Below the pieces are notes generated by a model. It did no database searches. It was not told the origin of the DNA and was given only the letters and a program-made list of their open reading frames with translations. Source: Catenulispora acidiphila DSM 44928 (GTDB taxonomy: Bacteria > Actinomycetota > Actinomycetes > Streptomycetales > Catenulisporaceae). From it: DNA of 64,000 bases. Each line of letters begins with the position of its first letter. Position 1 is the first letter of the stretch. This document shows, piece by piece, positions 1-8,003 of the stretch. The stretch lies in the NCBI RefSeq assembly GCF_000024025.1, contig NC_013131.1, forward strand, positions 5,456,001 through 5,520,000, written 5' to 3'. The position numbers and the translations under genes were made by a program.

Positions 1-335
1 CTCAGGTGGAACTCCGCGCCTCCGACGTCCCCGGGGAACAGGGTCAGCTTGCCGGAGCCGGAGGGCCGCTCCTGCAGCGCCGGGCGCTCGGTGACCTTCC
101 GGACGTCGACCCGGGTCGGCACGGTGGTCTGGCCCAGGATGAAGGAGTGCAGGCCGCCGTCCTGGGTGCCGCGCTCCAGCTTCGGGATCTCGAAGATCGC
201 CCCGGCGGTCGGCGACCCGAAGTCGAAGTCCAGGTAGGCCACGTCCCGACCCAGCAGCGACAGCCGGTAGGCCATGTTGCAACTGGTCACCGACCGTCCT
301 GTGCCGCCCTTGTCGGAGGAGGAGAAGATCAGCAT
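1..335 (-). CDS. SCO2523-family variant P-loop protein, N-terminal part (runs off the window)
   Basis: The reading frame starts with ATG at 335 and runs off the left edge, so only about 111 residues are seen. The protein opens with a ParA/MinD-like strand and loop, MLIFSSSDKGGTGRS, followed by a second hydrophobic strand ending in DFDFGSPTAG. The loop resembles the deviant Walker A motif KGGxGKT, but an Arg stands where the Lys of GK[ST] is expected. This matches my memory of the actinobacterial SCO2523 family of variant P-loop proteins. The start lies directly after the stop codon of the upstream SCO2524-like gene with no gap, so the two are translationally coupled. Cellular role is unknown. 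Confidence 0.8.
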   Translation of the reverse strand, partial: MLIFSSSDKGGTGRSVTSCNMAYRLSLLGRDVAYLDFDFGSPTAGAIFEIPKLERGTQDGGLHSFILGQTTVPTRVDVRKVTERPALQERPSGSGKLTLFPGDVGGAEFHL

Positions 336-2189
336 CTAGCGGCTCCGCCCGGCGTCCAGATCGGCTTCCTCGAGAGCGTCCAGCAGGCGAAGCGCGCGCT
401 CGGACAGCGCGATCGCGGTACTGGTACGACGGTTGCGCAGTTCACGGGCCCGTTTGATGAGCTGCCCGATCTCCTCCAGGCGCTCGCGCAGCGTGGAGCG
501 GTCGTCCACGTTGGAGCGCATCAGTTCCTGGTTGTAGACGTGGTCGGCCTCGTTGAGCAGGCGCAGCAGATGGTCGTACATCCGGGAGCTGCGCGGCGGT
601 TCCTGCTCGAAAGCCGTCGCGGTGGCGACCAACGCCTCGACCACGCGCTCGGTGAGGTACCAGGAGGGCCGCTCGAAGGCGTACGTCTCCAGGCCCGGCA
701 GGTGGCTGAGGTCGTCCCAGAGCTCGACGGACTCCCCGTCGCGGGTCAGGCGGCGATCGTCCAGGTGGTCCATGGCGGCCTCGGCGACCGCCATCAGCGC
801 CTCGCGCGCCTCGACGTTGTCGGTCAGCTGCGCCGCCTGCAGGGACCGCTTGATGATCAGGGGCGAGTAGTCGGCGGTGTACAGCGCCAGGTGCGAGCCC
901 ACCGCCTCCTCGCTGCCGACCAGTCCCTGGCGGACGCCGGGATAGTGCAGCGTCGCGGCCGGGTCGTCCTCGGTCATCCGGCTGGTGATGCGGCCGCGGC
1001 GGGCCAGTTCCTGGATGATGCCGACGGCCTTGATCAGGTCGGCGTCGTTGGCGGTCCTGTTGATCAGGTCCTGGATCAGCACCGAGACGACCAGCAGGGA
1101 GTAGTAGTCGGACTCCTCGCCGTCGCTGGTGCGCCAGGGGATGTCCGCCAGCGGCCACTGCTCGTCGTCGAAGCGCGCGACCGCGGACCAGTACCGCTGG
1201 GTGAGGTCCCAGCGCAGACCGAGGGCTTCGGACAGCGCGCGCTGCTCGGTGGTGAGGATGTTCAGGGCCCTGATGCGGCGGGAGGTGAGGTCGACGATGC
1301 CGTCCAGGGCGGACACCGTGAAATACAGCCAGGGGCGGGCCATGGCGTATCCGGGCCTGGAGGACATGTCGTAGTCCGCCGCGTACTCGACGATCTTCCG
1401 CGCGTCCTTGGCGATGCCCCAGGTCCAGCCGCACTCGAAGAGCTGGTCCTCGTCGGGCTTGCTCTCGTCGGCCACGCCGAGGCGCACGTCGGTCTTGAGC
1501 TGGTTGCGCAGCCGGTCGAACCGGGTCTTCAGACCCTGCTGCAGCTCGGCGTCGGTGGTGTCGCCCTGGCGGAGCATCCCCAGGATCGCCCGGCCCTGGT
1601 CGGAGTCCGAGCCGACAGAGTTCACCACGAAGCTGCGCAGCAGGCCGACCATGGCCGCGGTGAGACGGCGGGACGCCTTCTCGTTCAGGTCGACGAGTTT
1701 CTCGCGCTGCTTGGGCTGCGCTTCCCGCTCCAGGCGGTCGTTCGCGAAGACCATCAGGGTCAGGCACAGCGTGATCGACATCGAGTAGCCGTCGACGACC
1801 TCGAGCTGCAGCAGGATCGCGTCCTCCGGCAGCGGGGTCTCCGGGGACATCGCCCGCAGATAGCTGCCGGCGGCGAAGTTCGGCTCGCCCCGGCCGTCGG
1901 TGTGCTTCTCGAAGTACTCCAGCGCCACGTCCACCAGCACCCGCGGGATCCTGGTGGCCTCCCCGAGCGGTCTGAGCGCGCGGAGCACGTCCTGCTGCGT
2001 CTTGTCCGGGTCGTGGACCGCGAAGGTCTCGATCTGGGTGATCGGATACAGCAGGCAGAGCAGCTGCTCGGCGTCGGAGATCGCGTTGGACTCGACCCGG
2101 CCGCCCCAGGACCACTTCTGGCCGCTGTAGCACTCGGCCAGCATGGAACGCCAGATGTCCAGAATCTGTTTGCGAGGCTGGATTCTCAC
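336..2189 (-). CDS. SCO2524-family protein of unknown function
   Basis: This is a 617-residue, mostly alpha-helical soluble protein beginning VRIQPRKQILDIWRS and continuing with a motif around ISDAEQLLCLLYP, which I recognise as the SCO2524 family of actinobacteria. I chose the GTG at 2189, not the ATG at 2291, because the family homology begins there and an AGGCGG stretch lies just upstream. The gene is followed without a gap by the SCO2523-like P-loop gene, as in the Streptomyces SCO2521-SCO2525 cluster. No catalytic motif is visible and no biochemical function is known. The cluster order supports a joint role for the two products. Confidence 0.8.
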   Translation of the reverse strand: MRIQPRKQILDIWRSMLAECYSGQKWSWGGRVESNAISDAEQLLCLLYPITQIETFAVHDPDKTQQDVLRALRPLGEATRIPRVLVDVALEYFEKHTDGRGEPNFAAGSYLRAMSPETPLPEDAILLQLEVVDGYSMSITLCLTLMVFANDRLEREAQPKQREKLVDLNEKASRRLTAAMVGLLRSFVVNSVGSDSDQGRAILGMLRQGDTTDAELQQGLKTRFDRLRNQLKTDVRLGVADESKPDEDQLFECGWTWGIAKDARKIVEYAADYDMSSRPGYAMARPWLYFTVSALDGIVDLTSRRIRALNILTTEQRALSEALGLRWDLTQRYWSAVARFDDEQWPLADIPWRTSDGEESDYYSLLVVSVLIQDLINRTANDADLIKAVGIIQELARRGRITSRMTEDDPAATLHYPGVRQGLVGSEEAVGSHLALYTADYSPLIIKRSLQAAQLTDNVEAREALMAVAEAAMDHLDDRRLTRDGESVELWDDLSHLPGLETYAFERPSWYLTERVVEALVATATAFEQEPPRSSRMYDHLLRLLNEADHVYNQELMRSNVDDRSTLRERLEEIGQLIKRARELRNRRTSTAIALSERALRLLDALEEADLDAGRSR

Positions 2190-2413
2190 TATTAAGCCGC
2201 CTATTGATGTCGAACCCGGGGACGAGTCGAAGAGGAGCCGACGGCAGAGTTTATCAGTGTTCTTAACCTCAGTATTAACCAGGGTTGCCACGCTCTTGAA
2301 GCGCCCTGTCCGTCACGCGACTGCCCAAGTCACAGCATAACGTGACGGAGCCGATGCCGACAGTATCAGTGTGCACCGAATGGCCGCCGGATTTCGGCGG
2401 CGGATCAGGGTGC
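2190..2413. other. Upstream region of the SCO2524-SCO2523 operon
   Basis: This non-coding stretch is clearly more AT-rich than its surroundings and must hold the promoter of the leftward SCO2524-SCO2523 operon. TTAACC occurs twice at 2263-2268 and 2275-2280, a 12-base period that would put both copies on about the same face of the helix. This could be a regulator site or part of a promoter. I cannot assign a clear -10/-35 pair. Confidence 0.35.
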
Positions 2414-2695
2414 TCACAGCGGACCCGCCGGGCCGGTGGCCGTCATCCGGTCCGCGCTGACCAGCAGCTCGAAGAGCTCTGCTCGGGAAATACCCTCGAA
2501 GCAGCCCTCGATGATCACTGAAGCCTGCGGCATGCGTCCGAAGCCGGCATCCGGCGGCCTGAACGCCGACGCCGGCTCCGCCGCCATCCAGCCCAGCGTC
2601 CAACACAGGCGTAAGCGGTAGGGCTCTTCGCATTTCGCTATATCGATGATGACAGATTCGGCGCCTGGGGATCCCAGGTTTCGGCAAGTCGGCAA
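2414..2695 (-). CDS. Possible small hypothetical protein
   Basis: A weak candidate of up to 93 residues that would need a TTG start at 2695. Codon third positions are rich in G/C over the last two thirds (from about 2600 down to 2414), as expected for coding sequence here, but not in the first third. No ribosome binding site stands out. The terminator of the neighbouring F420 oxidoreductase gene lies just upstream. It may be a short unknown gene or a decayed remnant. I recognise no family. Confidence 0.28.
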   Translation of the reverse strand: MPTCRNLGSPGAESVIIDIAKCEEPYRLRLCWTLGWMAAEPASAFRPPDAGFGRMPQASVIIEGCFEGISRAELFELLVSADRMTATGPAGPL

Positions 2696-2706
2696 TATAA
2701 GAGAAA

Positions 2707-2742
2707 CCCCGGTAGCTCGTCGATGACGATCCGCTACCGGGG
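2707..2742 (-). terminator. Intrinsic terminator of the F420 oxidoreductase gene
   Basis: CCCCGGTAGC at 2707-2716 pairs perfectly with GCTACCGGGG at 2733-2742. Read on the minus strand the hairpin is followed by GTTTCTCTTATA, a T-rich tail. It lies 54 bases past the stop codon of the leftward gene, so it is a convincing factor-independent terminator. Confidence 0.8.
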
Positions 2743-2796
2743 CGGCTTACTCAACGGCGTCCGCAGCGCCCTGCGAACGCCGCGAGCCGAGCGCGG

Positions 2797-3846
2797 TTAC
2801 CCGATCCCCGCCATCTCAGCAGCCTCCACCGCGGCCCGGACGATTCCGATCCGCGTCTCCAGGTCGCCGAATGCGGCGCCGACGCTCAGTGTCGTGACGC
2901 CGGAGTCCTTGTACGCGGCCATGCGCTCGGCGATGCGCTCCTTCGGGCCGATGAGGCTTGTGCGGTCGATGAACTCGAAGGGGACGGCTGCTGCGGCGCC
3001 GGCGTAGTCCTTGGCGAGGTACTTCTGCTGGACTTCGTCGGCTTGCTTCTCGTAGCCCATGCGGCAGGCGAGTTGGTTGTAGAAGTTCTGGTCCTTGCTG
3101 CCCATGCCGCCGATGTAGAGGGCTGCGTACCAGCGGACGAGGTCGGCGCAGAGGTGGACGTCGTCGCCTACGACGGTGGGGACGGTCGGGGCGATGTCGA
3201 AGCCGTCGAGGCTGTTCTTGCCGGCCTTGGCTCGGCCGGTCTTGATGTGCTCCAGGTGCTCGGAGGCGTGTTCGGGGCTGAAGAAGACGGGGAGCCAGCC
3301 GTCGCCGATCTCGCCGGTGAGTTCGAGGTTCTTCGGGCCGATGGCGGCCAGGTAGACGGGGATGTGCTCGCGGACGGGGTGGACGGTCAGCTTGACGGGC
3401 TTGCCGGGGCCGCCGGGCAGGGGGAGGGTGTAGTGCTTGCCGTCGTAGGTGAGGCGTTCGCGGGTCAGGGCCTTGCGGACGATGGCGACGTATTCGCGGG
3501 TGCGGCCGAGGGGGGAGGCGAAGGGGACGCCGTGCCAGCCTTCGGAGACCTGGGGACCGGAGACGCCGAGGCCCAGGCGGAAGCGGCCGTTGGACAGGGT
3601 GTCCAGGGTGGCGGCGGTCATGGCGGTCATCGCCGGGGTGCGGGCCGGGATCTGGAAGACGGCTGAGCCCACGTCCATGTGCTCGGTGTGGGCGGCGATC
3701 CAGGTCAGGACGGTCGCGGCGTCACTGCCGTAGGCTTCGGCGGCCCAGCAGACCGCGTAGCCGAGGCGGTCGGCCTCCTTGGCCACCTGGAGGCTCTCGG
3801 CGTCGTTGCCCGCGCCCCAGTAGCCCATGTTCACGCCGAGCCTCAT
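2797..3846 (-). CDS. LLM-class F420-dependent oxidoreductase
   Basis: This 349-residue protein has the bacterial luciferase-like TIM barrel pattern: a first strand LGVNMGYWG, then AEAYGSDA, and the family stretch TLSNGRFRLGLGVSGPQ. Actinobacterial members transfer hydride with reduced F420 on diverse substrates; the substrate here is not visible. The ATG at 3846 is chosen because AGGAG sits seven bases upstream and the first beta strand follows at once; a start at 3924 would add a non-homologous tail. A divergent aldo/keto reductase begins 157 bases away, so the two probably share a promoter region. Confidence 0.9.
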   Translation of the reverse strand: MRLGVNMGYWGAGNDAESLQVAKEADRLGYAVCWAAEAYGSDAATVLTWIAAHTEHMDVGSAVFQIPARTPAMTAMTAATLDTLSNGRFRLGLGVSGPQVSEGWHGVPFASPLGRTREYVAIVRKALTRERLTYDGKHYTLPLPGGPGKPVKLTVHPVREHIPVYLAAIGPKNLELTGEIGDGWLPVFFSPEHASEHLEHIKTGRAKAGKNSLDGFDIAPTVPTVVGDDVHLCADLVRWYAALYIGGMGSKDQNFYNQLACRMGYEKQADEVQQKYLAKDYAGAAAAVPFEFIDRTSLIGPKERIAERMAAYKDSGVTTLSVGAAFGDLETRIGIVRAAVEAAEMAGIG

Positions 3847-4002
3847 CGCCCACTCCTGTCCGCCGGCCACCCGCCGGTGCATGGAACCGCCGCGCCGCTC
3901 GGTCGCGGCGCCGTCGTGAGCCAATATTACTCGTCAGTAGGAAGCGGCGCGATGGTGACGCCGCCCACGCGGTGTCCCCGGCAACCGATAGCGTCACCTG
4001 TC

Positions 4003-5013
4003 ATGGAGCAGCGACACCTGGGGCGGACGGGCCTGCGCGTGTCCCGGCTGGGGCTGGGCACGATGACCTGGGGGCGGGACACCGACGAACATGAGGCCGC
4101 CGACCAGCTCAAGACCTTCCTGGACGCCGGCGGCACGCTGATCGACACCGCCGACGTGTACGGCGACGGCGACGCGGAGTACATCATCGGCCGGATGGTC
4201 GAGGGCATCCGCTCCGACGTGGTCATCGCCACCAAGGCGGTGAGCGTCCCGTTCGGCCCGCGCCGCTTCGACGCCTCCCGCCGCCACCTGCTCAACGCCC
4301 TGGACGGCTCGCTCAAGCGCCTGGGCACCGACTACATCGACCTGTGGCAGCTGCACGCCTACGACGCCGCGACCCCGCTGGAGGAGACGCTGGCCGCGCT
4401 GGACACCGCGGTGTCCAGCGGCAAGGCACGCTATGTCGGGGTCTGCAACTACACCGGCTGGCAGCTGGCCCGCGCCGCGACCTGGCAGTCCGCGGACTTC
4501 AGCCGGGCGCCGATCGCCTCGGCGCAGATGGAGTATTCGCTGCTCCAGCGCGGCGTGGAGCGCGAGGTGCAGCCGGCCGCCGTCGATCTGGGCATAGGTC
4601 TGCTCCCCTGGTCCCCGCTGGGCCGCGGGGTGCTGACCGGCAAGTACCGCTCCGGGGTGCCCGCGGACTCCCGGGCCGCCTCGCCGGTGTTCGCGCCGTT
4701 CGTCGATCAGTACCTGGACGGCCCGAGCGACGGCATCGTCGACGCGGTGATGATCGCCTCCGACGGCCTCGGCGTGGCGCCGCTGGAGGTGGCCCTGGCC
4801 TGGGTCCGCGACCGGGCCGGCGTCACCGCCCCGATCGTCGGCGCCCGCACGGTGGCGCAGCTGCGCGGCTGTCTGAGCGCCGAGCAGCTGACCCTGCCGC
4901 GCGAGATCCGCGAGGCCCTGGACGACGTCTCCGAGCCCGACATCGGGTACCCGGAGCACACCTGGCAGCCGGCCCGCCCGCGGCTGGTGAACCAGCACTC
5001 GCACAATCAGTGA
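4003..5013 (+). CDS. Aldo/keto reductase
   Basis: A 336-residue NAD(P)H-dependent oxidoreductase with the AKR tetrad visible: Asp in LIDTADVY, the catalytic Tyr in DVYGDG, Lys in IATKAVS and His in WQLHAYD. The C-terminal APIVGARTVAQL stretch is the usual NADP-binding loop. It starts MEQRHLGRTGLRVSRLGLGT, the canonical start of this subgroup. The next gene starts 26 bases downstream, suggesting one transcript with the helicase-like gene. The physiological carbonyl substrate is unknown. Confidence 0.93.
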   Translation: MEQRHLGRTGLRVSRLGLGTMTWGRDTDEHEAADQLKTFLDAGGTLIDTADVYGDGDAEYIIGRMVEGIRSDVVIATKAVSVPFGPRRFDASRRHLLNALDGSLKRLGTDYIDLWQLHAYDAATPLEETLAALDTAVSSGKARYVGVCNYTGWQLARAATWQSADFSRAPIASAQMEYSLLQRGVEREVQPAAVDLGIGLLPWSPLGRGVLTGKYRSGVPADSRAASPVFAPFVDQYLDGPSDGIVDAVMIASDGLGVAPLEVALAWVRDRAGVTAPIVGARTVAQLRGCLSAEQLTLPREIREALDDVSEPDIGYPEHTWQPARPRLVNQHSHNQ

Positions 5014-5039
5014 ACAGGATGGATGGAAAGACAGTGACC

Positions 5040-6911
5040 ATGACCGAACCGGACGCACCGTCCCTGGACCAGCTCCTGGCCTCCGCCGGGGCACCGGGCG
5101 ACCTGGCCCCGCGGGTGGCCGCGACGCTCGGCGAGCAGGCCGCGGCCCGGCTGGCCGCCGACCCGTGGCTGATCCTGGCGGTGCCCGGGGTGCGCCCCGA
5201 GGCCGCCGACGGCTTCGCGCGCAGCGTGCTCGGCGGCACCGCCGGCCCGCAGGACCCCCGGCGCGCGCGGGCGGTCCTGGGCTGGCTGCTGGACCGCGCC
5301 GCCCTGGACGGCCACACCGCGCAGCCGGCCGACGTGCTGTGCTCGGCCCTGGGCAGCCTCGGCTTCGGCGACCCGGCCGGCGCGCTGCAGGCGGCCCTGG
5401 AGGAGGGCGACATGCTCGCCTTCTCCAACGCCGCCGAAGAAGAGGACGAGGACGGCGACGGCTCCGGTCCCGCCGAGGAGTCTGGGTCCGCCGGCACCTC
5501 CGGTCTGATGATCAGCCGGGAGCGCTACGCCTTCGCCGAGGAGGGCGTCGGCGAGGCGGTGCAGCGGCTGCTGGCCACCCCCGAACCCCTCGGCGAGGAC
5601 TGGGAGCGCCTGGACACCTCCGGCGACCGGATCCACGGCGAGCTGCGGGACTCCGTCGGGGCGTACGGGCTGACCCTGGTCGCGACCGCGCCGGGCATCG
5701 CGAAGACGGCGCAGATCGCCGGGTTCGCCGAGGCCGCGGCGGCGGCCGGAGTGCCGGTGGCGATAGTCGGTGGGAACGCCGCGAGTGTGCGGACGCTGAA
5801 CCGGGAGCTCGGCGGGACCGAGCTGACGGTGCTGTCGGTACAGGAGTACCTGGCATCGCTCGGACGGGGCGAGACGGCGGATGCAGACGCGGACGCTGAG
5901 AAGGTTCCGGGCCAGCGCGATGCTGACGGCTCCGCAGCTGATGGCGCAGTGCCCGGCGGCTCGGCCGCAGCCGACTCCGAGGCCTCAGGTGCATCCGCGA
6001 CCGCGAGCGCTGACGCCGACAGCCAGGCCGCTGATTCCGCGGCAGACCAGGACTACGCCCAGGACCAGGACACCTCAGCCGACTCCCCCGAGACCGCGAG
6101 CTCTGACACCGCCGAGCCCGACCCGGCCGGCGAGGCAGAACCCGAACCCCCCGCCCCCAAGTTCGCCGATCCCCAGCCCGGTCTGGTCGTCGTGTCCGCG
6201 GCGCACCAGATCGACGCCGAGGCGCTGGCCGCGCTGCTCGACGCGGTTCCCGAAGGCATGCGCGTGCTGCTGGCCGGCGACCCCGCCGAGCCGGGTCCGG
6301 CAGGTCCGGGCCAGCCGTTCCGGGACCTGGTCGAGACCCGCTCGGACTCGCTGATGGCCTACACCGCCGACGGCCGGGTGCCGCGGGTGCGCGCCGCCGA
6401 CTCCGAGCCGCATCCGCTGACCGACCTGCGGTTCGCGCTGCGGGAGGGCGAGCTGCCGCCGCCGGAGGCGGACCCGGAGAAGCGGCTGGTCATCGTGCCG
6501 GTGCGGGACGCCGGGGAGGCGGTGGCGCGCGCCGTGCAGCTGGCCGCCGACTCCATCCCGCGCACCTTCGGGCTGAGCCCGGAGGACATCCAGGTGGTGA
6601 CCATCCGGGCCGGCGGCGAGGCCGGCGCCGAGACCGTCACCCGGGCGCTGCGCGAGCGGCTGGGGACCGAGCAGGTCAGGGCGCTGACGGCGCGCGAGGC
6701 GCTGGGCGGCACCTGGCCGGCGGCGGTGGTGGTGCTGGACGGGCCTTCCTCCGGCAGTCTGACCCGGGCGCTGGTCTACGGCCTGTGCGGGCTGGCCGAG
6801 CGGCACCTGTCGATCGTGCACGGCGCGGGCTCGGCGCTGCCGCAGGCCGTTGCCAACGTGCCGGACCGGCCGCGGCACACCCGGCTGCCGGCCGTCCTCA
6901 GGGAGCTGTGA
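5040..6911 (+). CDS. Helix-hairpin-helix protein with RecD-like helicase fold
   Basis: The roughly 623-residue protein begins with an HhH region (DPWLILAVPGVRPEAADGFAR), a second small helical domain and a line of acidic residues. It then shows an NTPase-like strand and loop at VATAPGIAKTAQ, where the canonical GxxGxGK[ST] is replaced by a degenerate GIAKT. A long acidic, Ala/Ser/Asp-rich linker (bases about 5870-6150) follows, then a second NTPase-like half with VVVSAAHQID and LLAGDP. This layout recalls RecD2-type helicases, but ATP binding is doubtful. Starts at 5019, 5034 (GTG) or 5040 are possible; GGAAAG at 5025-5030 fits 5040 best. Probably co-transcribed with the aldo/keto reductase. 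Confidence 0.75.
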   Translation: MTEPDAPSLDQLLASAGAPGDLAPRVAATLGEQAAARLAADPWLILAVPGVRPEAADGFARSVLGGTAGPQDPRRARAVLGWLLDRAALDGHTAQPADVLCSALGSLGFGDPAGALQAALEEGDMLAFSNAAEEEDEDGDGSGPAEESGSAGTSGLMISRERYAFAEEGVGEAVQRLLATPEPLGEDWERLDTSGDRIHGELRDSVGAYGLTLVATAPGIAKTAQIAGFAEAAAAAGVPVAIVGGNAASVRTLNRELGGTELTVLSVQEYLASLGRGETADADADAEKVPGQRDADGSAADGAVPGGSAAADSEASGASATASADADSQAADSAADQDYAQDQDTSADSPETASSDTAEPDPAGEAEPEPPAPKFADPQPGLVVVSAAHQIDAEALAALLDAVPEGMRVLLAGDPAEPGPAGPGQPFRDLVETRSDSLMAYTADGRVPRVRAADSEPHPLTDLRFALREGELPPPEADPEKRLVIVPVRDAGEAVARAVQLAADSIPRTFGLSPEDIQVVTIRAGGEAGAETVTRALRERLGTEQVRALTAREALGGTWPAAVVVLDGPSSGSLTRALVYGLCGLAERHLSIVHGAGSALPQAVANVPDRPRHTRLPAVLREL

Positions 6912-6955
6912 AGCTCGCCGCGACACTAGACACATAAGCACATAAGCATGAAAGA

Positions 6956-6987
6956 ACCGCGCCGATCCCCACAAGGGTCGGCGCGGT
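6956..6987. terminator. Bidirectional terminator between convergent genes
   Basis: ACCGCGCCGA at 6956-6965 pairs with TCGGCGCGGT at 6978-6987, extended by CCC/GGG past a single bulged T, with a five-base loop. It lies between the stops of the rightward helicase-like gene and the leftward esterase gene and could serve both. No long T run is present. Confidence 0.65.
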
Positions 6988-7014
6988 CCGCGTTCCAGTG
7001 CTTTCCCGCGCGCC

Positions 7015-7857
7015 TCAGCCGGTGATGGAGTCCATCGCCGGCAGGTAGCCGCCGGACTGGCCGTCGGCGGTCGGGTGGTAGGACTCGGTGACGTCGGTGA
7101 TGTTCACCGAGTGCAGCCACTCGTTGAAGAAGTCGCACAGCTCGTGCCCGGAGAACTTGCTGCGCACGTCGGCGTAGGAGTCGCCGGCGTTCTTGGCCGC
7201 GGTCTGGATGATGCCGTCCAGCGTGTCGGCGGCGTTGTTCAGCGCGGTCCGGTCCGTGGTGGACAGGCCCGGGCAGATCCAGGAGTTGCCCAGGTCGTAG
7301 AACTCGGGGTAGCCCATCACGACGACCCGCGCGCTGGGCGCGGCGCTGCGGATCGCGGAGAAGGTGGTCCCCAGCTTGCCCGGGAGCACCGACTTGGCCT
7401 GCGCGACCGAGGCGTTGATCGCGCTCAGGCAGGTGCTGTCGGAGTCCAGGACGCAGGTCTGCATCACCGAGGAGAAGCCGACGTCGTTGCCGCCGATGGT
7501 GATGCTCACCAGGTTGGTGGACGAGCTCAGCGCCGAGATCTGGCTGTTCAGCACGTCGGTGGTGGTGGCGCCGGAGCAGGCCACCGAGGTGTAGCTCGCC
7601 GGGCTGTGCGCGTTGGCCCACAGCTGGGAGTACGCCAGGGTGCTGCGCAGGCAGTTGCCGGAGGAGGAGATGTAGGAGCCGGAGCCGACGCCGGAGGAGT
7701 AGGAGTCACCGAGCGCGACGTAGTGCACGCTGCTCGCGGCCGAGGCGTCGGTCGCCATCACGGTGGTGAAAGCGGTCGTCACCGCGGCCAGGACGAGCAG
7801 CGCCCGCTTGATCGCGGGACGTCGCGTCCGCGTCCGCTTGTGGGGACGAGGGAGCAC
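7015..7857 (-). CDS. Secreted SGNH/GDSL-type esterase
   Basis: This 280-residue protein carries a signal peptide: a basic N-terminus (HKRTRTRR), a hydrophobic stretch LLVLAAVTTAF and a likely cleavage after ASA. The mature part shows the SGNH blocks: ALGDSYSSG (Ser), the Gly of ACSGATT, IGGNDVGF (Asn) and a C-terminal SYHPTADGQ (His). Several Cys pairs suggest disulfides, as in Streptomyces extracellular esterases and lipases. The GTG at 7857 is preferred because GGAGG lies six bases upstream. The substrate could be a lipid, ester or acetylated polymer. Confidence 0.9.
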   Translation of the reverse strand: MLPRPHKRTRTRRPAIKRALLVLAAVTTAFTTVMATDASAASSVHYVALGDSYSSGVGSGSYISSSGNCLRSTLAYSQLWANAHSPASYTSVACSGATTTDVLNSQISALSSSTNLVSITIGGNDVGFSSVMQTCVLDSDSTCLSAINASVAQAKSVLPGKLGTTFSAIRSAAPSARVVVMGYPEFYDLGNSWICPGLSTTDRTALNNAADTLDGIIQTAAKNAGDSYADVRSKFSGHELCDFFNEWLHSVNITDVTESYHPTADGQSGGYLPAMDSITG

Positions 7858-8003
7858 AGGGAACCTCCATGTGGGGGTGGATGGGGGTGCGCTGGGATGA
7901 GAATGGCACCCCATCAGGACCCTGTGAAGACGAAGTTACCAACGAGTTTTGACGAGCGGGTAACTTCTTGGTTGGCAGGTCAGTACGTTTCAGAACATAC
8001 CCC

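Noticed and set aside
6-2195. Long open frame on the plus strand opposite the SCO2524-like gene
   Set aside because: The minus-strand product has recognisable family motifs; the plus-strand translation is Gly/Arg/Gln-rich and shows no fold. It is a high-GC shadow.
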